From Agrobacterium vitis (GTDB lineage Bacteria > Pseudomonadota > Alphaproteobacteria > Rhizobiales > Rhizobiaceae), in the NCBI RefSeq assembly GCF_014926405.1, contig NZ_JACXXJ020000005.1, positions 253,001 through 317,000 on the forward strand: a stretch of 64,000 nucleotides of DNA. The letters are read 5' to 3'. The first letter of the stretch is position 1; the number at the start of each line of letters is the position of its first letter. The notes beneath the pieces were generated by a model. It had not been told where the DNA came from. It saw only the letters and a list, made by a program, of their open reading frames with translations, and searched no databases. A program made the translations under genes and the position numbers. Positions 46,342-55,936 of this stretch are shown piece by piece.

Positions 46342-48318
46342 ATGATTTCTCCCGAAAAGCACAACCGGATGGCCAATGCGATCCGATTTCTGTCCATGGA
46401 TGCGGTCGAAAAGGCCAATTCCGGCCATCCCGGCATGCCGATGGGCATGGCCGATGTCGCGACGGTGCTGTTTACCCGCTTTTTGAATTTCGATCCCAAG
46501 GCACCAAAATGGGCCAATCGCGACCGTTTCGTGCTGTCGGCTGGCCACGGCTCCATGCTGCTCTATTCGGTCCTTTACCTGACCGGCTATGAAGACATTT
46601 CCATCGACGATATCAGGAATTTCCGCCAGCTCGGCTCGAAAACCGCAGGCCATCCGGAATATGGCCATCTCTCGGGCATCGAGACGACAACCGGCCCGCT
46701 CGGCCAGGGTGTTGCCAATGCCGTCGGCATGGCGATTGCCGAAAAGAAGCTGGCTTCCGAATTCGGCAGCGAGCTGATGCATCACCACACCTATGCCATC
46801 GTTGGCGATGGCTGCCTGATGGAAGGCATCAGCCAGGAAGCGATTTCGCTGGCCGGCCATCTGAAGCTTAACAAGCTGATCGTGCTCTGGGACGATAACG
46901 GCATTTCCATCGACGGCGCGATTTCGCTGGCCGACAGCACCGACCAGCATGGCCGGTTCCGCGCTTCGGGCTGGAACACGATGGCTGTTGACGGTCACGA
47001 CCCGGAAGCGATTTCGGCTGCACTGTCCGCCGCCCAGCTTTCCGAAAAGCCAACGATGATCGCCTGCAAGACGGTGATCGGCTTTGGTTCTCCCAACAAG
47101 GCCGGCACCCATAAGGTGCATGGCTCGCCGCTCGGTGCCGACGAAATTGCAGCCACCCGCAAGGCGCTGGGCTGGGCTGATGAGCCTTTCCACGTGCCCG
47201 CCGATGTGCTGGACGCCTGGCGCGAAGCCGGTGCGCGTGGTGCCTCCACACGTGCCGAATGGGAAAAGGGTCTGGAAGGCTCCGATCACAAGGCCGAGTT
47301 TACCCGCCGCTTCGCTGGTAAGCTGCCTGAAGGTTTCGATGCTGCCATCGACGCCTATAAGAAGAAGCTGGCCGAGACCAAGCCAACGCTTGCCACCCGC
47401 AAATCCTCCGAGGATGCGCTTGAGGTCATCAATGGCGTGGTGATCGAAACGCTTGGCGGTTCTGCCGACCTGACCGGCTCCAACAATACCAAGACCAGCC
47501 AGACCGCGTCGATCACGCCGACCGATTTCTCAGGCCGTTACGTGCATTGGGGTATTCGTGAGCATGGCATGGCGGCGGCGATGAACGGCATCGCCCTGCA
47601 TGGCGGTCTCATTCCGTATTCCGGCGGCTTCCTGATTTTCTCGGATTATTGCCGTCCGTCGATCCGTCTGGCCTCCTTGATGGGCATTCGCGTCATTCAC
47701 GTTCTGACCCATGATTCCATCGGTCTTGGCGAAGATGGCCCGACCCACCAGCCGGTCGAGCAGATGGCAGCCTTGCGCGCCATCCCCAACCTGATGATGT
47801 TTCGCCCGGCGGATGCCACGGAAGTGGCGGAATGCTGGCAGATCGCCTTGACCCACACGGATCGTCCGTCCGGCATTGCGCTGACCCGTCAGAACCTGAT
47901 CGCAGCCCGCACCGAATATTCGGCGGAAAACCTGTCGGCCAAGGGCGGTTATGAACTGATCGGCGCTGATGATGCCAAGGTTTCGATCTTTGCCACCGGT
48001 TCGGAAGTCGAACTGGCGATCCAGGCGCGCGAAGCGCTGGCCGCCAAGGGCATTGCCGCCCGCGTCGTGTCCGTGCCGTGCTTCGAACTGTTCTTCGAGC
48101 AGCCAGAGGAATACCGCAATGCGGTGATCGGCACGGCTCCGGTGAAGATCGGCGTCGAAGCGGCGATCCGTCAGGGCTGGGATGAGATCATCGGCTCGCA
48201 CGGCACCTTTATCGGCATGAAGTCCTTCGGTGCTTCCGGCCCCTACAAGGAATTGTACAAGCATTTCGGCATCACCGTTGAAGCGATTGTCGAAGCGGCT
48301 GAAGCCAAGCTTTCCTGA
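46342..48318 (+). CDS. tkt: Transketolase
   Basis: 658-residue thiamine-diphosphate enzyme linking pentose phosphates and glycolysis. Present are [18 protein letters not shown], the ThDP motif [38 protein letters not shown] (catalytic glutamate) and [19 protein letters not shown] at 46342 matches the conserved [16 protein letters not shown] start; the in-frame extension upstream is not conserved. gap follows at 200 bases on the same strand. A GC hairpin (48333-48350) without T-tract follows the stop. Confidence 0.97.
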   Translation: MISPEKHNRMANAIRFLSMDAVEKANSGHPGMPMGMADVATVLFTRFLNFDPKAPKWANRDRFVLSAGHGSMLLYSVLYLTGYEDISIDDIRNFRQLGSKTAGHPEYGHLSGIETTTGPLGQGVANAVGMAIAEKKLASEFGSELMHHHTYAIVGDGCLMEGISQEAISLAGHLKLNKLIVLWDDNGISIDGAISLADSTDQHGRFRASGWNTMAVDGHDPEAISAALSAAQLSEKPTMIACKTVIGFGSPNKAGTHKVHGSPLGADEIAATRKALGWADEPFHVPADVLDAWREAGARGASTRAEWEKGLEGSDHKAEFTRRFAGKLPEGFDAAIDAYKKKLAETKPTLATRKSSEDALEVINGVVIETLGGSADLTGSNNTKTSQTASITPTDFSGRYVHWGIREHGMAAAMNGIALHGGLIPYSGGFLIFSDYCRPSIRLASLMGIRVIHVLTHDSIGLGEDGPTHQPVEQMAALRAIPNLMMFRPADATEVAECWQIALTHTDRPSGIALTRQNLIAARTEYSAENLSAKGGYELIGADDAKVSIFATGSEVELAIQAREALAAKGIAARVVSVPCFELFFEQPEEYRNAVIGTAPVKIGVEAAIRQGWDEIIGSHGTFIGMKSFGASGPYKELYKHFGITVEAIVEAAEAKLS

Positions 48319-48516
48319 AGAGGGTTCAAGAGCGGGTCTGGCGGGCCCGCTTCTCTTCGGGCTTGACTGAACGCCTTTACCACATGAGTGCCTTTACCCA
48401 ATGCCTGGGGCTGCCCAAGGCGAGAACCGCTTGGCCATCGTCGTGCCGTTCCAGACCATCACCGTTCCGGGGGCCACCCAGCAGCCCGGAGCCATCCGAG
48501 AAGCGGGAGTTATGCA

Positions 48517-49524
<1,008 letters not shown>

Positions 49525-49553
49525 GCAGCTTCGCTGCCTGGACGATATGATAG

Positions 49554-49583
49554 AAGCGGATCGGGAAACTGGTCCGCTTTTTT
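49554..49583 (+). terminator. Terminator of gap
   Basis: AAGCGGA (49554-49560) pairs with TCCGCTT (49573-49579), followed by TTTTG. Confidence 0.82.
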
Positions 49584-49679
49584 GTTTGCTTGGGCTAAAA
49601 TGGGGCGGCCAGCATCGGCAGACTCAAAACGCCTCGGTTATAGAGCCCGTGCGGTTGATTTCGACGAGAACGCGGGTTT

Positions 49680-49835
49680 CGGCTCCGCCGCCCCCTCATC
49701 CGGCTGCCGCCACCTTCTCCCCCCACTTTACATAGGGAATGGGGGAGAAGAGGGAAAGAGCCGCAGCGTGGGCTTCTCTCCTCGCCCCAGCGGGGAGAGG
49801 TCCGCCGAGCGTAGCGGAGGCGGGGTGAGGGGGGA
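49680..49835. repeat. Inverted CCCTCATCC...CTTCTCCCC repeat
   Basis: CCGCCCCCTCATCCGGCTGC and CCACCTTCTCCCCCC on the left are mirrored by GGGGAGAGGTCCGCC and GGAGGCGGGGTGAGGGGGG on the right. It belongs to the same module family as 27351-27541 and is typical of rhizobial intergenic repeats. No gene is supported between 49525 and 49944. Confidence 0.75.
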
Positions 49836-49944
49836 GCCAAGCACGCAGAGCTAAAATGGTTTTGACTGTGATTCGGTTTGGACCTGAAATACGAGCCCAA
49901 AAAATCCGCTTCCCCTCTCCACTCGTTATACGCTAAACCAGTTG

Positions 49945-50225
49945 CGGGACCAGTTGTAACGCGCTGGTCCTGGAGTATCGAAACTCCTCACACAACGGCC
50001 TGTGTCGGTCGTTAAATGACACCCCTCAGCCATAGGTTTGTGGCTGAGGCGGTGGACTATGTCTATACGGTCCACTCTCCATCCTTCTATGGTCGGGGAG
50101 GCCTTGGTGCATGTCCAGAGCTTCGGCTTAAAGGCCAAGGCAGTCGTTTGTGTGCGGCTTTCGAACTCCCCGATCACCAGAGGGCAAAATCCTCCGGTGA
50201 TCGCTTGGCTCACAAGTGCGGGAGG
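49945..50225 (+). ncRNA. Densely structured leader RNA candidate upstream of a small membrane-protein gene
   Basis: Successive hairpins fill the space. Stems: GGACCAG/CTGGTCC (49947-49970); GGAGT/ACTCC (49972-49987); ACACA/TGTGT (49990-50005); CCTCAGCCA/TGGCTGAGG (50024-50049); GTGGAC/GTCCAC (50052-50075); GCCTTGG/CCAAGGC (50101-50141) enclosing a C(TTCG)G tetraloop; CGATCACC/GGTGATCG (50171-50203) with inner GAGG/CCTC. The GGGAGG ribosome-binding site (50220-50225) can pair with CTCCC at 50166-50170 or with CCTCC at 50191-50195, so a switch is possible. No known riboswitch core was recognised. Transcription direction and function are inferred. Confidence 0.55.
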
Positions 50226-50233
50226 AATGGACG

Positions 50234-50677
50234 ATGGCCGATTATAATGTCTGGGCCGATATTTTCGATACATGGCAATCCATGGCCGATTGGGTGAAGG
50301 CGATAGCCATCGTCATGCCACCGGTTTTCGCAATGGGCGTGCTGGCCCTGCTGCTACGCTACCGGCTGGCGCTGCGGCGAGACCTGCCACGCTCGGTCAC
50401 CTTCGACCTGCTGGAACCCCAACCGGATGACCCGCCAGCCAGCATCGACAGCACCATCCTCGAAGCCACCACCGACCTTCAACACCGCCTGGAAGAAGCC
50501 CGCCGCAGACTGATGCCCCCGGACGACCCGGCGCGCAGCAACCTGGAAACCCGCCAAAAAATCGAGCAAATCATCCTGGAAGAATACCGCCGCAAATCCG
50601 ATCCGGCTGATGCGCTGGCTCGGGTGCGGCGGTTTTTGAGGGAGGAGGGGGGTGGAGAGCGGGATGTGGGGGATTGA
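50234..50677 (+). CDS. Small membrane protein with charged cytoplasmic tail, unknown family
   Basis: 147 residues: one membrane helix (AIAIVMPPVFAMGVLALLLRYRLAL, about 20-45) after a Trp-rich N-terminus, then a charged helical tail with HRLEEARRRLMPPDDPARSN and KIEQIILEEYRRK, and an acidic Gly-rich end. ATG at 50234 has GGGAGG eight bases upstream; the upstream GTG at 50216 is rejected. Function unknown. The structured leader upstream suggests post-transcriptional control. Confidence 0.72.
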   Translation: MADYNVWADIFDTWQSMADWVKAIAIVMPPVFAMGVLALLLRYRLALRRDLPRSVTFDLLEPQPDDPPASIDSTILEATTDLQHRLEEARRRLMPPDDPARSNLETRQKIEQIILEEYRRKSDPADALARVRRFLREEGGGERDVGD

Positions 50678-50800
50678 GGTTATCGGTTTCGGCCTATAAC
50701 ACCGTTCGCTTTAATGGAATGCCGGTTGTTTCTGGAATTAGGTGCCAAATGCCAACAACGATAACTTTAGGTCGTGAGCAGAGCGTCAGCTACTAAACAA

Positions 50801-51047
50801 CTAGGATTCCAAATCCGAAAACCGATAACTACGCTTTTCAATCATGCGAAGGTAATCAGGGAGTTTATCGAGTGTTCCAGTTTTGGATGATCTGGTGATA
50901 TGACCGCTTAAATTACACTTAATGTTTATGAAGGCCGTAGGAATGTTTTTATATGTCAATATTACTTCAGTGATAATAATCTAGTGCTCCAGCTGACCTC
51001 TCCTGAAGATAGGGTTCCAACCACTTAGACCAATCACTTTTATATCA
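50801..51047 (-). pseudogene. Decayed gene remnant downstream of the nuclease-peptidase gene
   Basis: On the minus strand a 59-codon open frame (50980 to stop 50801) encodes coding-like text such as IPTAFINIKCNLSGHITRSS and LDKLPDYLRMIEKRSYRFS, but has no ATG start. Just upstream another frame reads KSDWSKWLEPYLQERSAGAL before a stop at about 50975. Joined by a frameshift they give a plausible protein of about 80 residues. No family is recognised. It could equally be a short live gene with a TTG start at 50959. Confidence 0.4.
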
Positions 51048-52346
51048 TTATTTATTTTCGTTAATATTATTGAATATCTCTCCGATCAAGCTTGCGCTCG
51101 AGCTGTTTCCGAACTTACGCTGATCATTTACGAGCCCGAGTTTCTTTAACCTAATTTCCGTTGCCTGCTTTGAGACATGGAAATATTGCGAGAGTTCCGA
51201 AATCAAATCATTGTAAGGTTGGTACGTCCAAGGCTTATCGTTGACGTAGATACGGCCAAAACCGATGTCGCGCATTTTCAGTCTTTCACAGCCTACCTCC
51301 ACAGCGATTCGAAAAACTTTATCCGGTAATATTATCTCTGACGCGAATAGATTCGCCTGTAATTCTAACCGTGTGAAATTGAGATTCTCGGCCTCTTCAA
51401 CATCTACCAACAGGTCTCGCTCAATTACGGTTTCAGAGCGAAGATAGTATCCGTGCGCAAGGCAGAAGTGACCAATTTCGTGGCCGATGGTGAAGCGTTC
51501 TCTGAACTCGTTGTCGTGAGAGTTTATTTCAATCGAGTTCCGATCGAAATTAGCCGAACCCAGAATCAACATGCCATCTTCATCGACAACATTTCTCTGA
51601 CTGAACGTTAGTTCGAGGGACATTGTTCCGCAAATTTCACCGAGATCAACAGGTCCGGTTTTATAGCCAATTCCCTCCACAATATCAGTGGCAAAAGCCC
51701 TGATGTCATCTAGTGATCTGTACGGGACAGAAACGCTGGCACCCGCTCCAGTAGTTTTGTTGGTTGCCTCCTGATAGAAGCAGTGTAACAAAGCACCTAC
51801 GCTGCTGAAGAATTTCCCGTCAAAGTAAGCAGAGAATTTCAGAGACTTGACGCGATGTTCCTCCTCAAATATCTGCGATTTTACAAAGGCGCTTTCGATA
51901 GCGTATTGGTGACGTCGATCTGCCACGACATCTACCCCAGTCTCATTAAACTTTACGATGCCCATCGATCTGCTTCTAGCGATCATCTCCGCGCCTGATT
52001 GCAAGCGTGATGACACAACGAGAATGCCTTTGACGGAGTGTCCGAATACTCGCCCGATCTGGTCTGAGAATACACTCACCCGATCTTCTGGAACACCGGA
52101 TTTGTAATTCTTGCATTCAAACACTGCGTAGGAATGCGGTGTCTTTCTTCCCTCACGGTAAACCTCAATGACAATGTCAAATTCGACGGGCTTTTTCCTC
52201 TCTGGACAGGGATATTTCGCCTTCTTGTGGATTATGCATCGATCAGCTGGATAAACGCCATAGATGAGATCGCCCCGCTCCTGCTGATCGATAAGATAAT
52301 CGAAAAGTGCATTTTCCAGCCGATCGCCTTTAGCAGTGGAGTTCAT
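51048..52346 (-). CDS. PD-(D/E)XK-like nuclease fused to ImmA/IrrE-type zinc metallopeptidase
   Basis: 432 residues, two parts. The first 150 look like a restriction-endonuclease-like fold: GDRLENALFDYLI (E11), FDIVIEV (D57), AVFECKNYK (E77, K79), then a strand-helix core QIGRVFGHSVKGILVVSSRL. Residues 200-350 are an ImmA/IrrE (DUF955) domain with HEIGH at 289-293 and third ligand E328 in LELQANLFASEIILP. A helix-turn-helix-like segment (SELSQYFHVSKQATEIRLK) closes it. GAGGATAAG precedes the ATG. ImmA-like peptidases cleave repressors in stress and mobile-element control. The fusion suggests a sensor-protease coupled nuclease, possibly defensive. AT-rich and likely acquired. Confidence 0.78.
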   Translation of the reverse strand: MNSTAKGDRLENALFDYLIDQQERGDLIYGVYPADRCIIHKKAKYPCPERKKPVEFDIVIEVYREGRKTPHSYAVFECKNYKSGVPEDRVSVFSDQIGRVFGHSVKGILVVSSRLQSGAEMIARSRSMGIVKFNETGVDVVADRRHQYAIESAFVKSQIFEEEHRVKSLKFSAYFDGKFFSSVGALLHCFYQEATNKTTGAGASVSVPYRSLDDIRAFATDIVEGIGYKTGPVDLGEICGTMSLELTFSQRNVVDEDGMLILGSANFDRNSIEINSHDNEFRERFTIGHEIGHFCLAHGYYLRSETVIERDLLVDVEEAENLNFTRLELQANLFASEIILPDKVFRIAVEVGCERLKMRDIGFGRIYVNDKPWTYQPYNDLISELSQYFHVSKQATEIRLKKLGLVNDQRKFGNSSSASLIGEIFNNINENK

Positions 52347-52441
52347 GACTTATCCTCGACAACAGCAATTGGGAAAGGATCATCTGATATTTTTTTATCG
52401 TCCGCTATTTCTAAGTCGCGAGGGCTAACAGGTCTCCCCAA
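52343..52441 (-). pseudogene. Short frame whose stop overlaps the nuclease-peptidase start
   Basis: 32 codons (PVSPRDLEIADDKK ... PFPIAVVEDKS) end in TGA overlapping the ATG of the nuclease-peptidase gene (ATGA). It begins after an in-frame TAG with only a TTG and no ribosome-binding site. This looks like the C-terminal stub of a lost upstream partner gene that was translationally coupled; an alternative is a leader peptide. Confidence 0.3.
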
Positions 52442-52516
52442 CTAGAATTGAAGATAGTCACTGCCTGCGGGTAACAAAATGGAACTCAGCCATGACTGAA
52501 GCCATACTGTAGGAAT

Positions 52517-52762
52517 ATGAGGGATTTGATCCATGGCTTTGGTAGCGCGGACGATATCCACAACGGGGCCGTTATTGGATTGTCCGCCGTGACAATTCCT
52601 AGAAAGAAAGTAGGCCTATGGATAATAGGCGTTAAAGTCTAAAACTGGCCCAAGCGGACTTTGGCCCTAGAAAAAATCAGCCGCGAATTTTCGACTTCGA
52701 TGAAAGGTTTTGAGATAAAATTACCTGACCCATTCAAAGAAAAGGAGCCTAGCAATACTTAA
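52517..52762 (+). pseudogene. Interrupted open frame with faint eIF4E-like pattern
   Basis: A plus-strand frame begins MRDLIHGFGSADDIHNGAVI, continues through VGLWIIGVKV, meets TAA at 52640, and continues in the same frame for 39 codons (NWPKRTLALEKISREF..., ending KEKEPSNT) to TAA at 52760. The arrangement G-x-DDI-x-GAV, a charged turn, LW, then a helix, is reminiscent of the C-terminal half of eIF4E-like folds. The resemblance is weak. The single internal stop and missing N-terminus indicate a decayed gene. It lies opposite in direction to its neighbours. Confidence 0.3.
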
Positions 52763-52781
52763 AGATCTCTTATAATTTCGC

Positions 52782-53600
52782 TTATCGAGTTTCGTGAGGA
52801 GGATTTGCATAGTTGTGGCGCGTCATAAAGGAAATTACCTTGTTAACGGCATCTGAGTGGTGCGACTGAATGAAAGCGAGCCAACCATTAGGAATGAAAT
52901 AGTACGCCGCAGCCAGAGAAAACGCGATAAGCAGCAAATAAAGGTTTTGAATAACGATGTGCATTTCCCATTCGATATCTTCTGGTCCAACTGTATACCA
53001 TCTTACGGCTTCAATAGAAAATTGTAATGCACAAAATACACATATGCTCTTAATAATAAAAATAATTGCAAAGTTGGTGGATGCGACAATGAAATATGGC
53101 GTTTGCGCACAACCAAAAATTCCACTTATTATGTAACTAAATACTTGAGGGATTATTATTAGTCCGATTAATAAAAATATATTAATTAATTCATGCCATA
53201 AATTTCCAGACGTTGAAATATACCATTGACTAAGCGCTTCTATAAACCCATTTGTCTCTAGTTCGGATATATATTTGACATTGAGAAACCCATCATCTAG
53301 CCCATATACGCCTTCGACCATATATAGCGCGATGGAGCAAGTGTACAATGACAAGAAAAACGCCAGCCACATCATGTAAACTTCAGTTGGGTGATAAACT
53401 CGTAATATTATATTTGTTGTAACTAAGCCAAATATTATAAGTAATATTGAAAACACATATGTTGATTCTCCGTATGACGGATTGAAGTAAACTGTTAATA
53501 TAAACAAAAATACACTCATAAATATAATTATTAAAATTTTTATACTTTTATACCTTCTGAATTGATTAGAATTGGAGAGTGCCGCGAGCCTATTCGTCAT
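52782..53600 (-). CDS. AT-rich multi-pass membrane protein, unknown family
   Basis: About 272 residues with six or seven hydrophobic segments, e.g. ILIIIFMSVFLFILTVYF, VFSILLIIFGLVTTNIIL, MMWLAFFLSLYTCSIALYMV, IFLLIGLIIIPQVFSYIIS, FAIIFIIKSICVFCAL and LYLLLIAFSLAAAYYFI. The ATG at 53600 has GAGG about seven bases upstream; the longer frame to 53666 is less likely. Base composition is far more AT-rich than all other genes in the window, which points to recent acquisition. It lies 435 bases upstream of the nuclease-peptidase gene on the same strand and may belong to the same module as a membrane effector or anchor. No domain was recognised. Confidence 0.72.
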   Translation of the reverse strand: MTNRLAALSNSNQFRRYKSIKILIIIFMSVFLFILTVYFNPSYGESTYVFSILLIIFGLVTTNIILRVYHPTEVYMMWLAFFLSLYTCSIALYMVEGVYGLDDGFLNVKYISELETNGFIEALSQWYISTSGNLWHELINIFLLIGLIIIPQVFSYIISGIFGCAQTPYFIVASTNFAIIFIIKSICVFCALQFSIEAVRWYTVGPEDIEWEMHIVIQNLYLLLIAFSLAAAYYFIPNGWLAFIQSHHSDAVNKVISFMTRHNYANPPHETR

Positions 53601-54124
53601 AAAGTCCTCAAGTACGTTGCGCTTTATCGTCTTGCCACTGTAAACGGGTATAAAGCTGAGTTGCAACCTCTATAAGGTTTGTTTCGAAATCGCGTATTCT
53701 ACGACGGGATGATTTTGAGCAATGTCTCCTGTTGGCCCTAAACCGCTGTTCCATAGAGCTATCTCGGTGTCACTTGCCATCCAATCCCGCTCGCGTCCTC
53801 TCCCAGCAGAGAGGTCCTGCCAAGCACTCCACGCCAAACCACCCCCCACCACACGCCGCCCGCCATTTTCCCCGGTATCGCCATAATTCGTTTTGTAATT
53901 TCGCCCCAGTCTGATCAATAGTATTGCTGAGGAAATTCAAGGCGATTCTGCCGCCATTGCCTCCCGCTCCGTCTGTCTCGACCGTCTGGCCTTTGGCATC
54001 AGAGGTCTGCCGTTCGGCGCCATGGTGCGCAGGCCGTTGCTGGTGGAGCGATGTCTTTGGGCTGAGTATCGCGCCAGGCAAGGGCGAAGGCCAGACTGGG
54101 GCGAAGGCCAGAAAGGGCGAAGGA
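53601..54124. other. Border region of the AT-rich patch; leader of the antiporter gene
   Basis: The base composition changes here from AT-rich to the GC-rich background. Open frames on both strands (e.g. minus 53670-53918) read as low-complexity and have no good start. No repeat ends marking an insertion could be identified. Confidence 0.45.
54082..54123 (+). repeat. Tandem repeat carrying three Shine-Dalgarno-like boxes
   Basis: GGGCGAAGGCCAGA occurs twice and GGGCGAAGG a third time, at 54082, 54099 and 54115 (period 16-17). The last copy, with AAAGGG at 54113-54118, serves as ribosome-binding site for the TTG start at 54125. Confidence 0.7.
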
Positions 54125-55936
54125 TTGGAACATTTCTACATCGTCACGCTGGTTCTGACGGCGCTGATCCTGTTTGCGGCTTTTTCCAGCCTGATCGCCT
54201 TTCGCTTTGGCGCGCCGCTGTTGCTGTTGTTTCTGGTGATTGGGTTGATGGCCGGGGTCGATGGCCTTGGCATTCATTTCGACAATCATTCCGTTGCCTA
54301 TACCATCGGCTCTCTGGCGCTGGCCGTTATCCTGTTTGATTCCGGCTATACAACCTCGTTGCAATCCTTCCGCCAAGCGGCAGCACCGTCGATCATGTTG
54401 GCGACGGTCGGGGTTTTGTTAACGGCGGGTCTGTTCGGTCTGCTGGCCACCTGGCTTTTGAAATTGTCGCTGCTGGAAGGCATGCTGCTTGGCTCCATCG
54501 TCGCCTCCACCGATGCGGCGGCGGTGTTCTTCCTATTGCGCATTGGCGGCATCAATATCCGCGACAAGGTGCGCTCCTCGCTGGAAGTGGAATCCGGCAC
54601 CAACGATCCTATGGCGATCTTTCTCACCCTGGCGCTGGTGCAGATGGTATCCACCGGCAAGGATCATACCGGTCTCGACTGGAGCCTGCTGCGGATGTTC
54701 GTCGAGCAGATGGGCATGGGCCTGGCGCTCGGGCTGATCGGCGGGGCGATGATGGCGATGATCGTCAAGAAGATCCCGATTGATCGCGGCCTGTTGCCAA
54801 TCATCGTGCTGGCCATGTCGATGGTGATCTTTTCCTATACCGGCGCCATCGGCGGCAGCGGCTTCCTGGCTGTCTATGTCGCGGGCATCTATGCCGGTAA
54901 CCGCAAGATCCCCGGCAGCGCTTCCATTGCCCGCTTCCAGGAGGGCATGACCTGGCTGGCGCAGATCATCATGTTCCTGGTGCTGGGTCTTTTGGCCACG
55001 CCGTCGCATTTCATCAAGATCCTGTTTCCGGCTGTGGTTCTGGGCCTGTTTCTGGTGTTTATCGCCCGGCCAGCGGCGGTCTGGCTGTGTCTCATTCCCT
55101 TCGATTATACCCATCAGGAAAAGCGGTTCATTTCCTGGGTCGGCTTGCGCGGCGCGGTATCCATCCTGCTCGGCATTCTGCCGATCCTCGGTGATCTCAA
55201 GGGTGGCGAAGTCTATTTCAACACCGCCTTCATCGTGGTGATGATTTCGCTGCTGCTTCAGGGCTGGACCATCAAGCCGATGGCCAAGCGGCTTGGCCTG
55301 ATCATCCCGCCGCGCATCGGCGCGATCGACAAGGTGGAGCTGGACCTGCCGGGTGCCGCCCATCACGAGCTGCTGTCCTACCGCGTCGTGGCGGGCAGTC
55401 CAGTGCTCAGCGGCGCGCGCATTCCGCGCTGGGCCATGCCATCGCTGGTGATCCGCGATGGCAAGTCGATGCGGTTTCAATATGCGGGGCGTCTCAGGGA
55501 AAACGATCAGGTCTATCTGTTCATCGCCCCCGGTTACTCGCGGCTGCTCGACCGGTTGTTTGCCAGCAAGGCGCCTGTCGATGAGGACGATAGCGAGTTT
55601 TTCGGCACCTTTACCATTTCACCCTCGCGTCCCGCCGCCGAACTGGATGCGGCCTACGGGCCCGGGCTTTTGAACGAGACCGACCGGCAAAAAACCGTTG
55701 GCGAACTGATGGAAGCGCGCCTCGGCGGCAAGGCCGAATATGCCGACCGGGTCCGTCTTGGCCATCTGATTTTGATCGTCCGCGATCTCGGCGAGACCGG
55801 CCATATTTCCTCCGTGGGCGTCTCGATGGAAGCTGTCGCGCCAACCGATAACGCGCCCGCCTTCCTCAGCCTGACGGGCATGGCCCATTGGCTGGCGGGC
55901 CTGCGCCATAAGCTGCGGGCGGCTGTGCAAAAGTAG
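54125..55936 (+). CDS. NhaP2/CvrA-type potassium/proton antiporter
   Basis: About 603 residues: twelve or so membrane helices with the CPA1 motifs VIGLMAGVDGLGI, AVILFDSGYTTSLQSF, GSIVASTDAAAVFFLL and the ion-binding LEVESGTNDPMAIFLTL, then a C-terminal cytoplasmic part with TrkA-C-like (HELLSYRVVAGSPVLSGARI) and CorC-like (FFGTFTISPSRP onward) domains. Such proteins expel K+ in exchange for protons. The TTG at 54125 starts the conserved EHFYIVTLVLTALILF helix; an upstream frame of 67 codons lacks family similarity and is rejected. Confidence 0.92.
   Translation: MEHFYIVTLVLTALILFAAFSSLIAFRFGAPLLLLFLVIGLMAGVDGLGIHFDNHSVAYTIGSLALAVILFDSGYTTSLQSFRQAAAPSIMLATVGVLLTAGLFGLLATWLLKLSLLEGMLLGSIVASTDAAAVFFLLRIGGINIRDKVRSSLEVESGTNDPMAIFLTLALVQMVSTGKDHTGLDWSLLRMFVEQMGMGLALGLIGGAMMAMIVKKIPIDRGLLPIIVLAMSMVIFSYTGAIGGSGFLAVYVAGIYAGNRKIPGSASIARFQEGMTWLAQIIMFLVLGLLATPSHFIKILFPAVVLGLFLVFIARPAAVWLCLIPFDYTHQEKRFISWVGLRGAVSILLGILPILGDLKGGEVYFNTAFIVVMISLLLQGWTIKPMAKRLGLIIPPRIGAIDKVELDLPGAAHHELLSYRVVAGSPVLSGARIPRWAMPSLVIRDGKSMRFQYAGRLRENDQVYLFIAPGYSRLLDRLFASKAPVDEDDSEFFGTFTISPSRPAAELDAAYGPGLLNETDRQKTVGELMEARLGGKAEYADRVRLGHLILIVRDLGETGHISSVGVSMEAVAPTDNAPAFLSLTGMAHWLAGLRHKLRAAVQK

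Noticed and set aside
48388..48516. 43-residue N-terminal extension of GAPDH
   Set aside because: GAPDH N-terminus [15 protein letters not shown] is conserved and has its own SD; the upstream residues match nothing.
50155..50180. tRNA-like 3' half (TTCGAAC ... ACCA) in the structured leader
   Set aside because: No T-stem complement, no anticodon or acceptor arms can be formed.
50016..50297. 93-codon plus-strand frame through the structured leader
   Set aside because: It overlaps hairpins and the next gene in another frame, lacks a ribosome-binding site and has no domain-like composition.
53670..53918. 82-codon minus-strand frame left of the antiporter gene
   Set aside because: Gly/Arg-rich low-complexity text, no family pattern and no convincing start signal.
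53924..54124. 67-residue N-terminal extension of the antiporter
   Set aside because: Rich in Cys, Trp and Pro with no family similarity; a TTG with good SD directly precedes the conserved first membrane helix.
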